Part shown: positions 57,970 to 64,000 of the stretch, one piece after another | Numbering within the stretch: the first letter of the stretch is position 1 | Layout of the letters: each line of letters opens with the position of its first letter | From: Streptomyces kaniharaensis | Lineage (GTDB): Bacteria; Actinomycetota; Actinomycetes; Streptomycetales; Streptomycetaceae | Direction of reading: 5' to 3' | Assembly (NCBI RefSeq): GCF_009569385.1 | Contig: NZ_WBOF01000001.1 | Span: forward strand, 2,428,001 to 2,492,000 | Length of the DNA stretch: 64,000 nucleotides | Made by a program: the position numbers and the translations under genes | Notes under the pieces: generated by a model | Seen by the model: the letters and a program-made list of their open reading frames with translations, nothing else | What the model was told of the DNA's origin: nothing | The model's database searches: none

Positions 57970-58506
57970 GTGCGGTACGTGTACCCGTCCCCGCAGCCCG
58001 AAGCTGCCTCCCACGCCACGCCCGACGAGTTCCGGGCCGCACTCTCCCAGCTCGCCGCCGGCGTGAGCCTGGTGACCGTCCACGACCCGGAGGACGGCGA
58101 GGACATCGGCATGACCGCCACGTCCTTCCTCTCCGTGTCGCTGGAGCCGCCGCTGGTGCTGATCTCGGTCCGCGAGGACTCCCGGATGGACGAGGTGCTC
58201 TCCCGGGTCGACACGTGGGCGGTCTCGCTGCTCGCCGAGGGGCAGAAGGCGCTCGGCTCCCGCTTCGCCATGAAGGGCCGGCTCAGCGACCGGCTGCTGT
58301 TCGCCGACACCGCACACCACCGCGGCCCGGTCACCGGCGCCCCGCTGATCGAGGGCGCGCTCGCGACCGTCGAGTGCCGCACCGAACAGCGGATACCCGC
58401 GGGCGACCACACCCTGCTGCTTGGCCGCGTCCTGGAGGCCGTCGTCCCGAACCCCGGAGGCCGGCCGCTGCTCTACTTCCGTGGCGGCTACCGCACCCTC
58501 GGCTGA
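57970..58506 (+). CDS. Flavin reductase family protein
   Basis: GTG 57970 gives 178 residues (GTG 57979 is also possible). FMN-binding split-barrel features: Gly-Met-Thr-Ala-Thr-Ser-Phe-Leu-Ser-Val-Ser near residue 47, Pro-Pro-Leu-Val-Leu-Ile-Ser-Val near 60, Ser-Arg-Phe-Ala near 97, Gly-Asp-His-Thr-Leu-Leu-Leu-Gly near 145 and Leu-Leu-Tyr-Phe-Arg-Gly-Gly-Tyr near 168. It probably uses NAD(P)H to supply reduced flavin to a monooxygenase; no such gene is adjacent. Overlaps nothing; convergent with arfB 10 nt away. Confidence 0.88.
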   Translation: MRYVYPSPQPEAASHATPDEFRAALSQLAAGVSLVTVHDPEDGEDIGMTATSFLSVSLEPPLVLISVREDSRMDEVLSRVDTWAVSLLAEGQKALGSRFAMKGRLSDRLLFADTAHHRGPVTGAPLIEGALATVECRTEQRIPAGDHTLLLGRVLEAVVPNPGGRPLLYFRGGYRTLG

Positions 58507-58516
58507 CCGGCGGGCG

Positions 58517-58951
58517 TCACTCCCCGCCACGCGGCACGCGCCGCCCCTGCTTCAGCTCGGAGCGGTGCCGCTTGTTGAACAGCCGCCGCTCGACCATGCC
58601 CCGGCTCGGCCGGGTCGCCCGCCGCGCCTTCGGCGGGGGCGCGCAGGCCTCGGTCAGCACCGCGGACAGCCGGGCCGCGGCCGCCTCCCGGTTGCGCCAC
58701 TGCGAGCGGAACTCCGAGGCCTGGATCACCAGCACGCGGCCGTCCACCAGCCGGCCGGCCAGCCGCTCCACGGCACGCTCGCGCCAGACCTCGGGCAGCG
58801 CCTTCGAGGCCGCCAGGTCGTAGCGCAGCTCGACCTTGCTGTCGGACGTGTTGACGTGCTGGCCGCCGGGGCCGGAGGAACGCGAGAAGCGCCAGACGAG
58901 CTCGGCGTCGGGGACGACCACCGACCCCCGTACGCGGATGGGCTCGGGCAT
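58517..58951 (-). CDS. arfB: Ribosome rescue factor / peptidyl-tRNA hydrolase ArfB
   Basis: A 144-residue class I release-factor-like protein without a codon-recognition domain. The GGQ loop is Ser-Gly-Pro-Gly-Gly-Gln-His-Val-Asn near residues 26-34, followed by Ser-Lys-Val-Glu-Leu-Arg, and a basic tail Lys-Ala-Arg-Arg-Ala-Thr-Arg ... Lys-Arg-His-Arg-Ser-Glu-Leu-Lys that would enter the mRNA channel. It frees ribosomes stalled on non-stop mRNAs by hydrolysing peptidyl-tRNA. Confidence 0.92.
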   Translation of the reverse strand: MPEPIRVRGSVVVPDAELVWRFSRSSGPGGQHVNTSDSKVELRYDLAASKALPEVWRERAVERLAGRLVDGRVLVIQASEFRSQWRNREAAAARLSAVLTEACAPPPKARRATRPSRGMVERRLFNKRHRSELKQGRRVPRGGE

Positions 58952-59018
58952 ACGCCCATCATGCCGCGCCGGGCCCGTAGGGTCACCCGGTTATCCGCCC
59001 GGGCCCGGAGCCCCGACA

Positions 59019-59516
59019 ATGGCCTGTGTGATCGAGCTCGGCTACTCCCTCTCCAACCGCTTCCCCGACCCCCCGCAGACCGACTACCGCACCGCCTCGG
59101 TGCACGCCCTGCGGTACGACCTCTTCTGCGGCGACGTCTACCTCGACGCCGAGGGCGCGGAGCTGTCCACCGTCTGGGGCTGGGTCCCGGTGCTCGACTT
59201 CGCCTGGGCGCTGTGCGACATCGCCGAGCAGCTGGACCGCGACCCGGACGGCAGCCGCGCCGCTCGGGTGCAGACCGCCGACCTCGACTTCACCCAGAAC
59301 ACCGAGCTGCTCCGGTTCGCCCGCCGCTTCAACTGGGTCGAGATCACCGCGACCTGGCTGCCCGACGAGCCGCCGGCCGTCGTCCGCCACAGCGAACTGC
59401 GGCGCGAGGCACGGGACTTCCTCCAGGACACCCTCGCCGATCTCTTCGACATGCACCCCGGCCTGGCCGACAATCCGAACATCTGGTCGCTCCAGGGCCG
59501 GTTCCGCCGGATCTGA
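59019..59516 (+). CDS. Hypothetical protein, 165 residues
   Basis: ATG 59019 with GGAG 8 nt upstream. The protein is soluble and acidic, with Ile-Glu-Leu-Gly-Tyr-Ser-Leu-Ser-Asn-Arg-Phe near the start, a Tyr-Asp-Leu-Phe-Cys-Gly-Asp-Val-Tyr-Leu strand, Trp-Gly-Trp-Val-Pro-Val-Leu-Asp-Phe-Ala-Trp-Ala-Leu-Cys-Asp-Ile-Ala, and a helical C-terminus Glu-Ala-Arg-Asp-Phe-Leu-Gln-Asp. It resembles streptomycete DUF7878-type hypothetical proteins, but I cannot confirm that. Function unknown. Confidence 0.75.
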   Translation: MACVIELGYSLSNRFPDPPQTDYRTASVHALRYDLFCGDVYLDAEGAELSTVWGWVPVLDFAWALCDIAEQLDRDPDGSRAARVQTADLDFTQNTELLRFARRFNWVEITATWLPDEPPAVVRHSELRREARDFLQDTLADLFDMHPGLADNPNIWSLQGRFRRI

Positions 59517-59639
59517 CCCCGGCATTGCCCTGACTTTGCCCGGAATTGGCGCCCGCGGAGAATGGTCGGCCACCGGTGGAACCAACCCGCCGCACCGCTG
59601 CGTTCTCCCGGGAAAGCGAACGAAGGGACAGCAATCACC

Positions 59640-60215
59640 ATGCCAGTGAGCCTCTCCAAGGGTGGCAACGTCTCGCTGACCAAGGAGGCCCCGGGCCTGT
59701 CCGCGGTCACCGTCGGCCTGGGCTGGGACGTCCGCACCACGACCGGCGCCGAATTCGACCTGGACGCCAGCGCCATCGTGCTGAACGCGGACGGCAAGGT
59801 GCTGTCCAACGCGCACTTCGTGTTCTTCAACAACACCAGCACGCCGGACAGCACCGTCGTGCACACCGGCGACAACCGCACCGGCGAGGGCGCGGGCGAC
59901 GACGAGTCGATCAACGTCAAGCTGGCCGGCCTGCCCGCCGAGGCCGCCAAGATCGTCTTCCCGGTCACCATCTACGACGGCGTCGCCCGCGGGCAGAACT
60001 TCGGCCAGGTCCGCAACGCCTACATCCGCGTGGTGAACGCCGCCGGCGGCGCCGAGATCGCCCGCTACGACCTCTCCGAGGACGCCGCCACCGAGACGGC
60101 GATGATCTTCGGTGAGCTCTACCGCAACGGCGCCGACTGGAAGTTCCGCGCCGTCGGCCAGGGCTACGCCTCCGGCCTGGCCGGCATCGCCCAGGACTTC
60201 GGCGTCCAGCTCTGA
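59640..60215 (+). CDS. TerD-family stress protein
   Basis: ATG 59640 gives 191 residues. Family hallmarks: [25 protein letters not shown], and the acidic calcium loop [13 protein letters not shown] near residues 77-89. TerD proteins bind calcium and are linked with tellurite resistance and stress in streptomycetes. The gene is monocistronic; a palindromic repeat follows its stop. Confidence 0.93.
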   Translation: MPVSLSKGGNVSLTKEAPGLSAVTVGLGWDVRTTTGAEFDLDASAIVLNADGKVLSNAHFVFFNNTSTPDSTVVHTGDNRTGEGAGDDESINVKLAGLPAEAAKIVFPVTIYDGVARGQNFGQVRNAYIRVVNAAGGAEIARYDLSEDAATETAMIFGELYRNGADWKFRAVGQGYASGLAGIAQDFGVQL

Positions 60216-60241
60216 CGCCCTCCCGGGCCCGCCCGGGAACG

Positions 60242-60290
60242 ACACCGCGGCGCAGGAGGTCGGTCGGTCCGACGTCCTGCGCCGCGGTGT
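60242..60290. repeat. Palindromic repeat, copy D, between convergent genes
   Basis: Arms of 22 nt (60242-60263 and 60269-60290) pair with one mismatch around a 5-nt loop. The inner part GCGCAGGAGGTCGG matches copies A-C apart from one A-to-G change, and the outer part (ACACCGCG) is specific to this copy. It sits between terD and the convergent membrane-protein gene, where a terminator is expected. Confidence 0.85.
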
Positions 60291-60300
60291 TGTCGGGTCG

Positions 60301-61434
60301 TCAGCGCGAGGCGCGCAGCCGCGGCAGCTGGATCTGCTCGGTCTCGTCCTCAGGCGTCAGGTCCACCACGGTCGGTTCGCCCTGCTCCGGCTCGACGGCC
60401 GGCCTCGGCTCCTTCGCGCTCGCCTCGGCCGCCTGCGCGTCGGCCAGCGCCTTCGCGGCCACCGCCTCGTCGCCCACGACGTCCGCCAGGTCCGTCCGCT
60501 CGTTCAGCTCGGCCACGCTGCCGACGGCCGGCGCCGGGGCCGCCGCCCGCACCGCGGCACCCGGGCTTCGGCCGAAGAAACTGAAGCCCTGCCCACGCGC
60601 CTGCCCGGACTGTGCCGGGCGCGGGCGCTGCCGCTCGGCCGGCACCGCGGGCACGGACGACGCGCCGCCCAGCTGCCCGACCGTGGCGGTCAGCATCGGC
60701 CGTACCGGCGCGGCCTTCACCGGAGTCGGAGCCGGGGCCTGCGCGGGAGCCTGGACCGCCGGGGCCTGCGCCGGGGTGGGCACCGCCGGGGCCACCGGAG
60801 CCGGCACCGAGGGCGCCACCGGAGCCTGCGCGACCGGCACCGTCCGCGCCCGCAGCGCGACCTCCGCGCCCGCCGTCCGCTCGCGCTGCGCCTCCTGCTC
60901 CGCCGCCCGCCGCGCCAGCAGCCGCAGCACGGCCCCGGCCCGGACGAACGCGGCCGGGCTGGCCGGGTACTTGGGACGGCTCGCGGCCAGCGCCCGCTGG
61001 GCCGCCTCGGCCTCCTTGAGCGCCTGCTCGGCGACCATCACGGCGCGCTCGCGCAGCAGCCGGGCGATCTCCGTCTCGGCCTTCGCCAGGCGCGACTTCT
61101 CGGCCGTCAGCCGCCGCCCGAACCGGGTGGCCCGCTCCTCGGCGACCTCCGCCGCGTACTCGGCCTCGGCGAGCTGCTCCTCGAAGCGCTCATCGGCCCG
61201 CATCCGCTGCGCGGCGAACATCTCGGCCGCCGCCCGGGCCGCCTTGTCGCGCTGCTTCAGCAGGACCGCGAAGCCGAGCGTCGCGAACACCGCCGCGACG
61301 CCCACCGAACGGACCAGGATGGTGTCCTGACTGAAAAGCAGAGCGGCCAGAGCGGCGACGAGCAGCACGCCGGCGGCGGTGGGGGGAACGACCCGGCCGA
61401 GGACGGAGGAATGACGGTGGCGTCCGCGAGACAT
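60301..61434 (-). CDS. Coiled-coil membrane protein with Pro/Ala-rich region
   Basis: A 377-residue protein: two N-terminal helices (about 14-34 and 40-58), a long basic/acidic heptad coiled coil (about 60-175: Arg-Phe-Glu-Glu-Gln-Leu-Ala-Glu-Ala-Glu ...), a Pro-Ala-Val-Gln low-complexity linker (about 200-250) and an acidic tail ending Leu-Pro-Arg-Leu-Arg-Ala-Ser-Arg. I recognise no family. The coiled coil faces the cytoplasm if the loop is outside. A role in cell-envelope organisation is only a guess. Confidence 0.7.
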   Translation of the reverse strand: MSRGRHRHSSVLGRVVPPTAAGVLLVAALAALLFSQDTILVRSVGVAAVFATLGFAVLLKQRDKAARAAAEMFAAQRMRADERFEEQLAEAEYAAEVAEERATRFGRRLTAEKSRLAKAETEIARLLRERAVMVAEQALKEAEAAQRALAASRPKYPASPAAFVRAGAVLRLLARRAAEQEAQRERTAGAEVALRARTVPVAQAPVAPSVPAPVAPAVPTPAQAPAVQAPAQAPAPTPVKAAPVRPMLTATVGQLGGASSVPAVPAERQRPRPAQSGQARGQGFSFFGRSPGAAVRAAAPAPAVGSVAELNERTDLADVVGDEAVAAKALADAQAAEASAKEPRPAVEPEQGEPTVVDLTPEDETEQIQLPRLRASR

Positions 61435-61557
61435 GCCAAGAAACTAGCGTGCGAATTGGGGCCGTGTCAGCCCAGGGTGCGCTTTGGCCCTTGACAGTGC
61501 GCGCGTACTTCGGCACGCGCCCCGCACTTCACCCGGGATCACGGCCGATTCCGCTGT

Positions 61558-62046
61558 TCAGCGGTGTGATGCCGCCGGGCCGCCCGGATCGTCGTGATTC
61601 TCCGGCAGCTTGCACACGTGCTGGAGCCAGAGCGCCGCCGCGATCACCGCGGCCCCCGCCAGCACGGCGAGGCCGGCCGTCACCGCCTGGTCCTTGCGGG
61701 CCGACACGTCGAGTTCGCCGAGCAGGTAGATCCCCGCCCCCGCGTAGATGCCGGTGACCACCGCCGAGACCAGCGCGCTCGCCTGCCCCAGCACGACCGC
61801 CCGGGCCGCGAGCAGCGGGTCGACCCCCTTCGCACCGGGCTGCCGCTCGCGCACCGCCTTCAGCCGGGCCCGCAGCGAGATCGTGGTCGCCAGCAGGATC
61901 ACCGCCACCGCGGCCAGCACCACCGGCGCCGCACCCGGCACCGCCGGCAGCGTGTCCAGGGAGGCCCACAGCTTGGCGCCGGCCCACGACAGCGCCGTCG
62001 TAGCGGCGGTGATGCCGACCAGCAGGCGGAGGCGAAGCAGCTTCAC
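61558..62046 (-). CDS. DUF3180 membrane protein
   Basis: GTG 62046 gives 162 residues with four hydrophobic helices (about 8-26, 41-58, 90-112, 121-140) and Pro-Leu-Leu-Ala-Ala-Arg-Ala-Val-Val-Leu-Gly-Gln-Ala-Ser-Ala between helices 2 and 3, typical of DUF3180. This family follows folK in many actinomycetes, as here (182 nt downstream). Function unknown. Confidence 0.85.
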   Translation of the reverse strand: MKLLRLRLLVGITAATTALSWAGAKLWASLDTLPAVPGAAPVVLAAVAVILLATTISLRARLKAVRERQPGAKGVDPLLAARAVVLGQASALVSAVVTGIYAGAGIYLLGELDVSARKDQAVTAGLAVLAGAAVIAAALWLQHVCKLPENHDDPGGPAASHR

Positions 62047-62228
62047 TCGGACGAGGTCCTTCCCGGGGTACCAGAGACGGCCGCCCGCCCGGGGCCGGGT
62101 GCGGCGGCGCCAGGCCACCGTACCGGGCCCGGCCGGGCGGACGGCGCGCGGACGGCGGACACCTACTCGTACGGCCGGGCCCCCACCCGAGTTCCCCGGC
62201 CACGGGCCGGCCGGCGGCCCGGAGCCGC

Positions 62229-62828
62229 CTACTCCGGCAGCGTCAGCCGGATGTCGTCCCGCCGCCGGACGCCCTGCGCGTCCGGGCCGCCGAGCTTCTC
62301 CAGCAGGTCCGCGACCTGCCCGTGGCCCGGCACCTCGGCCTCCGGCTGGGCGTCCAGCCACGGCGCGAGCACGAAGGCCCGCTCGTGCGAGCGCGGGTGC
62401 GGCAGCAGCAGCTGCGGGTCGTCGCTGAGGACGCCCTCGTACGCCAGGATGTCGACGTCCAGGGTGCGCGGGCCCCAGTGCACGGTCCTGACCCGGCCGA
62501 AGGCGTCCTCGATCGCGTTTCCGCGCTCCAGCAGGTCGCGCGGAGGCAGCGAGGTGCGCAGCACCACGACCGCGTTGTAGTAGTTCGGCTGCTCGTCCGG
62601 CCCGCCGACGGCCTCGGTCTCGTAGACCGCGGAGACGGCCTTGATCCTCAGCCCCGGGGTGTCGGCGAGGGCGTCCACGGCACCCTGCAGGGTGTCCAGG
62701 CGGTTGCCCAGGTTGCTGCCGAGAGCGATCACCGCGCAGCGCTGGGAGTGCAGTGTGGTGTCGGCGGAGTCCACCCGGCTCTCCAGGTCGAACGTGGTCG
62801 GCGAGGCGGTCGGGTCGCTGGTGCTCAT
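62229..62828 (-). CDS. folK: 6-hydroxymethyl-7,8-dihydropterin pyrophosphokinase (FolK)
   Basis: A 199-residue HPPK, catalysing pyrophosphate transfer from ATP to 6-hydroxymethyl-dihydropterin in folate synthesis. The first ~30 residues are a variable extension; then Val-Ile-Ala-Leu-Gly-Ser-Asn-Leu-Gly-Asn-Arg, Ala-Val-Tyr-Glu-Thr-Glu, Tyr-Tyr-Asn-Ala-Val-Val, and the metal/ATP block Trp-Gly-Pro-Arg-Thr-Leu-Asp-Val-Asp-Ile-Leu, ending with Leu-Pro-His-Pro-Arg. It lies 40 nt downstream of folB. Confidence 0.94.
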   Translation of the reverse strand: MSTSDPTASPTTFDLESRVDSADTTLHSQRCAVIALGSNLGNRLDTLQGAVDALADTPGLRIKAVSAVYETEAVGGPDEQPNYYNAVVVLRTSLPPRDLLERGNAIEDAFGRVRTVHWGPRTLDVDILAYEGVLSDDPQLLLPHPRSHERAFVLAPWLDAQPEAEVPGHGQVADLLEKLGGPDAQGVRRRDDIRLTLPE

Positions 62829-62868
62829 CGCAAGTCCTCTACATCGGAAACCGGGTACGCGCCAGCGG

Positions 62869-63240
62869 TCATGCGCGCCCCCGGTGGATGGTCACGGTCA
62901 CGTCGTCGAACGGCACGGTGATCGGGGCGTCCGGCTTGTGCACGGTGACCTCGACCTCCTCGACCGCGTCGTGCTTCAGGCACTGGTCGGCGATGCGCTG
63001 GGCCAGGGTCTCGATCAGGTCGACCGGTTCCCCGGCGATGATCGCGGTGACCTCCTCGGCCACGATCCCGTAGTGCGCCGTGCGGGTGAGGTCGTCGCCG
63101 GACGCGGCGGGGCGGGTGTCCAGGTACAGCACGAGGTCGACCACGAAGGTCTGGCCCTCGACGCGCTCACGCTCGAAGACGCCGTGGTGGCCCCGGGCAC
63201 GCAGACCCCGCAGGGTGACGCGGTCCAGCAAACGAATCAC
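62869..63240 (-). CDS. folB: Dihydroneopterin aldolase (FolB)
   Basis: GTG 63240 with GGGAG 6 nt upstream gives 123 residues: Arg-Val-Thr-Leu-Arg-Gly-Leu-Arg-Ala-Arg-Gly-His-His-Gly-Val-Phe-Glu-Arg-Glu near the start, with the active-site Glu; Asp-Leu-Ile-Glu-Thr-Leu-Ala near 78; and Val-His-Lys-Pro-Asp-Ala-Pro-Ile with the catalytic lysine near 102. It cleaves dihydroneopterin in folate synthesis. It forms an operon with folK. Confidence 0.93.
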   Translation of the reverse strand: MIRLLDRVTLRGLRARGHHGVFERERVEGQTFVVDLVLYLDTRPAASGDDLTRTAHYGIVAEEVTAIIAGEPVDLIETLAQRIADQCLKHDAVEEVEVTVHKPDAPITVPFDDVTVTIHRGRA

Positions 63241-63475
63241 TGCTCCCAGTCGGACGGGCCCCGCCCGGAGAAAGGCTATGGACGGACAGGGCGAAGGCGG
63301 GCGACAGGCCCGCACTCCGTTTCGAATCTACCCGCGGGCGCCGACAACGTCTGACCGTCCTACCCGGCACGAACCGTCGCCACGCACGCCGAAATGGCGA
63401 TTGACGTGAACGTTCGGTGACCATTCGGAAATTCCCGGGCGATGCCCCGGAGGCGCATTGACGCGGAGGCTCCGG

Positions 63476-63973
63476 TCAGTCCCCGTCGTCCTCGTCGCCG
63501 CTGGTCAGCACGGGTGAACCGTGGTGCGACCAGAGCTTCCACCCGGCCGGGGTGCGCCGGAAGAGATTCGTCGAGACGACCTTTCCGCCGACCAGCGGAC
63601 CGAGTTCTCCCTCCTCCTCCGCCTCGCCGCCGGAGAGGATGTTCTCGGTGCACGTGACAAGAGCCACATCTCCGTGCAGCTCGGCCTCGACATCGGTCAG
63701 GAAGAACTGGATGTACTCCGTGTTCATCATGATCAGCATGTACGACCGGGTCACCTGGGCCCGTCCGCGCAGCACCGGCCAGCCCGGGTGCACACACACC
63801 ACGCCGCCCTTGTCGTCCGCGTCCGCGGCTCCCAGCCAGGCGTCCTCGACCGCCTCCAGGTCCCCCCGCTCCAGCGCCTCGTAGAGCGCCCGGTTCGCCG
63901 CGAGCACGGCCTCCAGGTCCGCCTCGCGGGCCCGTCCCGCCGCTGCTCCGCTCAACCTGCCGTCACCTGCCAC
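63476..63973 (-). CDS. NTF2-like protein of the fol locus
   Basis: GTG 63973 with GGGAGGG 5 nt upstream gives 165 residues. NTF2 fold: Val-Leu-Ala-Ala-Asn-Arg-Ala-Leu-Tyr-Glu-Ala-Leu-Glu-Arg-Gly-Asp-Leu near residue 23, Cys-Val-His-Pro-Gly-Trp-Pro-Val-Leu-Arg-Gly near 60, and Thr-Asn-Leu-Phe-Arg-Arg-Thr-Pro-Ala-Gly-Trp-Lys-Leu-Trp-Ser-His-His-Gly-Ser-Pro near 134. This type commonly lies between folP and folB in streptomycetes. Function unknown. The 235-nt gap to folB contains no gene. Confidence 0.85.
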   Translation of the reverse strand: MAGDGRLSGAAAGRAREADLEAVLAANRALYEALERGDLEAVEDAWLGAADADDKGGVVCVHPGWPVLRGRAQVTRSYMLIMMNTEYIQFFLTDVEAELHGDVALVTCTENILSGGEAEEEGELGPLVGGKVVSTNLFRRTPAGWKLWSHHGSPVLTSGDEDDGD

Positions 63974-64000
63974 AGACCCTCCCGTCCTAGCCCTGTCGGG

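Overview
The window is high-GC actinobacterial chromosome. GTG and TTG starts, many 4-nt or 8-nt gene overlaps, futalosine-type menaquinone genes (mqnB, mqnD), a nagK-nagA pair with DasR-type (dre) operators, a CdgB-like diguanylate cyclase, WhiJ-type regulator clusters (XRE/DUF5753 + DUF397 + GHKL ATPase) and a groEL without groES but with two CIRCE operators all point to Streptomycetaceae (Streptomyces or Kitasatospora). I see no rRNA, tRNA, CRISPR array, transposase or phage module. Strand use is mixed.

Layout. 0-13.5 kb is conserved housekeeping: the start of an NCS2 purine permease, DUF2530, a P-type ATPase, a large sacsin/GHKL-type ATPase protein, DUF3027, an MFS transporter, DUF2771, mqnB-mqnD, a long cold-shock protein and a HAD phosphatase. 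13.6-31 kb is accessory in character: an Imm49 immunity-like gene flanked by a 23-bp direct repeat, a siderophore-type binding lipoprotein, divergent regulator/enzyme pairs (AraC/TIGR03086, LysR/NTF2, TetR/alpha-beta hydrolase), two WhiJ-like clusters (one with a frameshifted DUF397 gene), a DUF6879 remnant, a NUDIX gene bracketed by copies of a palindromic repeat, a double-domain Imm49 gene and several orphan genes. 31-45 kb holds an XPB helicase with its helicase-associated partner, a HelR-type RNA polymerase recycling ATPase, CutC, a PadR/membrane pair, an HD hydrolase, groEL and cspA.

45-55 kb is metabolic: a MoaD/ThiS-like sulfur carrier and a threonine-synthase-like enzyme behind a clear SAM-I riboswitch, which I read as the MetO/MetM homocysteine route rather than threonine synthesis; glucosyl-3-phosphoglycerate synthase, otsA and otsB; DUF3263; a sugar-binding lipoprotein diverging from nagK-nagA. 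55-64 kb holds a CBM35-like membrane protein, the diguanylate cyclase with a perfect CRP-type palindrome upstream, a flavin reductase, arfB, terD, a coiled-coil membrane protein, DUF3180, folK, folB and an NTF2-like gene.

The most interesting items are the SAM-riboswitch/MetM/MetO unit whose carrier ends in Gly-Gly-Cys, a four-copy palindromic repeat that brackets small genes near 26-27 kb and recurs at 60.2 kb, the CRP-like site upstream of a c-di-GMP synthase, and the repeat-flanked Imm49 gene that lacks a visible toxin partner.
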